64,000 bases of DNA from Microbacterium yannicii. Its GTDB lineage: Bacteria > Actinomycetota > Actinomycetes > Actinomycetales > Microbacteriaceae. Both the position numbers and the translations under genes were made by a program. The notes below the pieces were generated by a model. It was not told where the DNA came from. It saw nothing but the letters and a program-made list of their open reading frames with translations, and did not search any database. Where the stretch lies: the NCBI RefSeq assembly GCF_024055635.1, contig NZ_JAMXMB010000006.1:186001-250000 (forward strand), read 5' to 3'. Positions 61,913-64,000 of the stretch are shown in pieces; within the stretch, counting starts at the first letter, position 1, and the number at the start of each line of letters is the position of its first letter.

Positions 61913-63208
61913 ATGCCTGAAGCCGAGCTTCCCGAAGTCGCCGCCGTCGCGCGCGATCTCATCCGCTTCGACACCACCAATCACGGCGGCGGCCGGGCGG
62001 CGGGGGAGCGGGAGGCGGCGGAGTACGTCGGCGCATACCTGTCGGATCTCGGACTGACGCCCGAGTTCTACGAGCCGATCCCGCGCCGCACGAACGTCAT
62101 GGCGCGGGTCCCTGGCCGCAATCGCGACAAGCCGGCCCTCGTGCTCCACGGCCACCTCGACGTCGTCCCGGCGATCGCCGACGACTGGAGCGTCGCCCCC
62201 TTCGCGGGCGTCGTGCGCGACGGGATGCTGTGGGGCCGCGGCGCCGTGGACATGAAGGACATGGACGCCATGATCCTCACCTCGGTGGCCGACATCCTCC
62301 GCTCCGGCGAGCAGCCGGAGCGCGACCTCGTCCTGGCGTTCTTCGCGGACGAGGAGAACGGCGGCGTCGAAGGCTCCGCGCTCGTCGTCCAGGACCGCCC
62401 CGGCTGGTTCGAGGGTGCGACGGAGGCGATCAGCGAGGTCGGCGGCTACTCGATCCCGCTCGGCGACCGCCACGCGTACCTGCTCCAGGTGGGCGAGAAG
62501 GCGCTCGTGTGGATCCGGCTCGTCGCGCGCGGGCGTGCCGCGCACGGCTCGAGCTTCCATGCCGACAACGCCGTCACACGCCTCGCCGAGGCCGTCGCCG
62601 CAGTGGGTCGCACGGCGTGGCCGGTGACGCTCACCGACACCACCCGCGAGATGACCGCACGCCTCGCTGCGCTGACCGGCCAGGCATCCGACGACGCCGA
62701 TGCCGTCGCGGCAGCCACGGGCGCGGCATCCGGATTCCTCCGTTCGACGCTGCGCACCACCACCAACCCGACCGGCCTCGTCGCCGGCTACAAGCACAAC
62801 GTCATCCCCGACCGCGCCGAGGCGCTCATCGACGTGCGGGTGCTGCCCGGCACCGAGGAGGCGGCCCTGGCCGACATCCGCCGCATCGTCGGCGACGGCG
62901 TGGACGTCGAGGTCGTGCACCAGGACATCGGCCTCGAGGTGCCGTTCTCCGGCGACCTCGTCGACGCCATGGTGGCGGCGCTCGGCCGCCACGATCCCGG
63001 CGCACCCGTCATCCCGTACCTCATGGGCGGCGGCACCGACAACAAGGCGCTGGCCGCGCTGGGCATCTCGGGCTACGGATTCGCCCCGCTGCGCCTGCCG
63101 GCGGATCTCGACTTCACGGGCATGTTCCACGGTGTCGACGAGCGTGTGCCGATCGATGCGCTGGTCTTCGGCCAGACTGTCCTCACCGACCTGCTCCGCA
63201 CCTACTGA
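61913..63208 (+). CDS. M20-family metallopeptidase
   Basis: A 431-residue zinc peptidase/amidohydrolase of the M20/M25/M40 family. HGHLDVVPA gives the first metal His and the catalytic Asp; GRGAVDMKDMDAM contains the bridging Asp; DEENGG supplies the general-base Glu-Glu pair. A dimerisation domain with VARGRAAHGSSFHADNAV sits in the middle. It is cytoplasmic. The substrate (dipeptide, acyl-amino acid) is unknown. It starts 24 bp after the tRNA terminator, with GAGAGG upstream. Confidence 0.9.
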   Translation: MPEAELPEVAAVARDLIRFDTTNHGGGRAAGEREAAEYVGAYLSDLGLTPEFYEPIPRRTNVMARVPGRNRDKPALVLHGHLDVVPAIADDWSVAPFAGVVRDGMLWGRGAVDMKDMDAMILTSVADILRSGEQPERDLVLAFFADEENGGVEGSALVVQDRPGWFEGATEAISEVGGYSIPLGDRHAYLLQVGEKALVWIRLVARGRAAHGSSFHADNAVTRLAEAVAAVGRTAWPVTLTDTTREMTARLAALTGQASDDADAVAAATGAASGFLRSTLRTTTNPTGLVAGYKHNVIPDRAEALIDVRVLPGTEEAALADIRRIVGDGVDVEVVHQDIGLEVPFSGDLVDAMVAALGRHDPGAPVIPYLMGGGTDNKALAALGISGYGFAPLRLPADLDFTGMFHGVDERVPIDALVFGQTVLTDLLRTY

Positions 63209-63266
63209 AGTCCCCGGCGGACGCCGCGACAGCGCGGCAGCCGTCAGGCCCGTCTGAAAGGCGCCC

Positions 63267-64000
63267 ATGCTTCTCGAAGCGATCATCCTCGGCTTCGTCC
63301 AGGGATTGACCGAGTTCCTGCCCATCTCGTCGAGCGCGCATCTGCGCATCCTCGGTGAGTTCCTGCCCTCGGCGCAGGACCCCGGTGCCGCCTTCACCGC
63401 GATCACGCAGATCGGCACCGAGGCGGCGGTCGTGGTCTTCTTCTGGCGCGACATCGTGCGCATCATCGGGCACTGGTTCCGCGCCCTGTTCGGCCGCATC
63501 CCGCGCAACGACCCGGACGCGAAGCTCGGCTGGCTCATCATCATCGGCTCGATCCCGATCGTGGTGCTCGGCCTGCTCTTCCAGGACCAGATCGAGACCG
63601 TCCTGCGCTCGCTCTGGATCACGGCGGGCATGCTGATCTTCTTCGGCGTGCTGCTCGGCATCGCCGACCACGTCGGTGCGAAGCGACGCAAGCTCGAAGA
63701 CATCACGATCGGCCACGGCGTGATCTACGGCTTCGCGCAGTCGCTCGCCCTGATCCCGGGCGTGTCACGCTCGGGCGGCACCATCACCGCCGGACTCTTC
63801 ATGGGCTACGAGCGCGCCGCCGCTGCGCGCTACGCGTTCCTGCTCGCCATCCCGGCGGTGTTCGGCAGCGGGTTCTTCCAGCTGGTGAAGAGCCTCGACG
63901 AGCCGGGCGTCTTCACGCTCGGCGAGACGTCGGTCGCCACCGGCATCGCCTTCATCGTCGCGCTCGGCGTGATCGCGTTCTTCATGAACTGGATCTCCAA
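63267..64000 (+). CDS. uppP: undecaprenyl-diphosphatase (partial, 3' end outside window)
   Basis: Membrane phosphatase that recycles undecaprenyl diphosphate to the monophosphate carrier for cell-wall synthesis. It confers bacitracin tolerance when abundant. 244 codons are visible. [17 protein letters not shown] near the N terminus contains the E-rich active-site motif, and [10 protein letters not shown] near residue 165 is the PGxSRSGG motif. The family has about 270-290 residues, so only the end is missing. A GAAAGGCGCCC site precedes ATG. Confidence 0.96.
   Translation, partial: MLLEAIILGFVQGLTEFLPISSSAHLRILGEFLPSAQDPGAAFTAITQIGTEAAVVVFFWRDIVRIIGHWFRALFGRIPRNDPDAKLGWLIIIGSIPIVVLGLLFQDQIETVLRSLWITAGMLIFFGVLLGIADHVGAKRRKLEDITIGHGVIYGFAQSLALIPGVSRSGGTITAGLFMGYERAAAARYAFLLAIPAVFGSGFFQLVKSLDEPGVFTLGETSVATGIAFIVALGVIAFFMNWIS

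Overview
The window comes from a high-GC actinobacterium, most likely Microbacteriaceae and probably Microbacterium-like. The evidence is the base composition, a DtxR-type iron box, a Suf operon with a Rieske ferredoxin gene, an actinobacterial glgC/glgA divergon, a type B L31 gene, and many leaderless -10 boxes of the form TANNNT. It looks like ordinary chromosomal core sequence. I see no prophage, insertion sequence, CRISPR array or integron. The genus assignment is inference.

Layout. 1-5828 (minus): pentose-phosphate/glycolysis operon tkt-tal-pgi-zwf (zwf runs off the left edge). 6176-10403: ctaB and ctaA (heme O and heme A synthesis) flank a DGPF/YCII protein with its ECF42-type sigma factor and a small membrane protein. 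10662-14743: sufB-sufD-Rieske-sufC-sufT, an Fe-S assembly operon with no sufR, sufS or sufU here. 14809-17348: PatB/MalY-type C-S lyase and an MFS transporter. 17402-22250: iron-siderophore operon (siderophore-interacting reductase, two permeases, ATPase, lipoprotein) behind a DtxR-like box. 22329-26990 (minus): bioY, a membrane acyltransferase, a NarL-type two-component system and a DedA protein. 27155-30825: an ABC-F ATPase, then the overlapping DUF3099 / small Cys protein / SURF1 genes and a DUF4190 protein. 30952-36860: fabG-like reductase, alpha/beta hydrolase, serB, glgC, glgA, an ABC ATPase and rpmE2. 36989-40748: exonuclease, alpha/beta hydrolase, CGNR regulator, EamA transporter, Lrp regulator. 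40920-53588: branched-chain amino acid catabolism: bkdA-bkdB-bkdC, then (past a Tat-exported phosphoesterase and a TetR gene) acyl-CoA carboxylase beta and alpha, acyl-CoA dehydrogenase, MaoC hydratase and CitE-like lyase. This gene set resembles the Rv2495c-Rv2506 region of Mycobacterium tuberculosis. 53653-64000: phosphoglycerate-mutase-like phosphatase, sirtuin, methyltransferase, TrmH-type RNA methylase, short-chain dehydrogenase, SGNH esterase, SF2 helicase, ferritin-VIT1 fusion, tRNA-Leu(GAG), M20 peptidase and the 5' part of uppP.

The most unusual feature is in the carboxylase alpha gene (48655-51102). It carries two in-frame arrays of 21-bp repeats, one at the N terminus and one inside the biotin carboxylase domain. 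Each array ends in a complete copy of a dispersed 19-bp element that occurs twice more in the window. The three bases at each end of this element differ between copies but are always complementary to each other. Other notable points are a candidate ECF42 promoter upstream of the DGPF gene, paired GTTA-N8-TAAC operators between the TetR and carboxylase genes, and two places where a gene's TAG stop codon is also the start of the next gene's leaderless -10 box.
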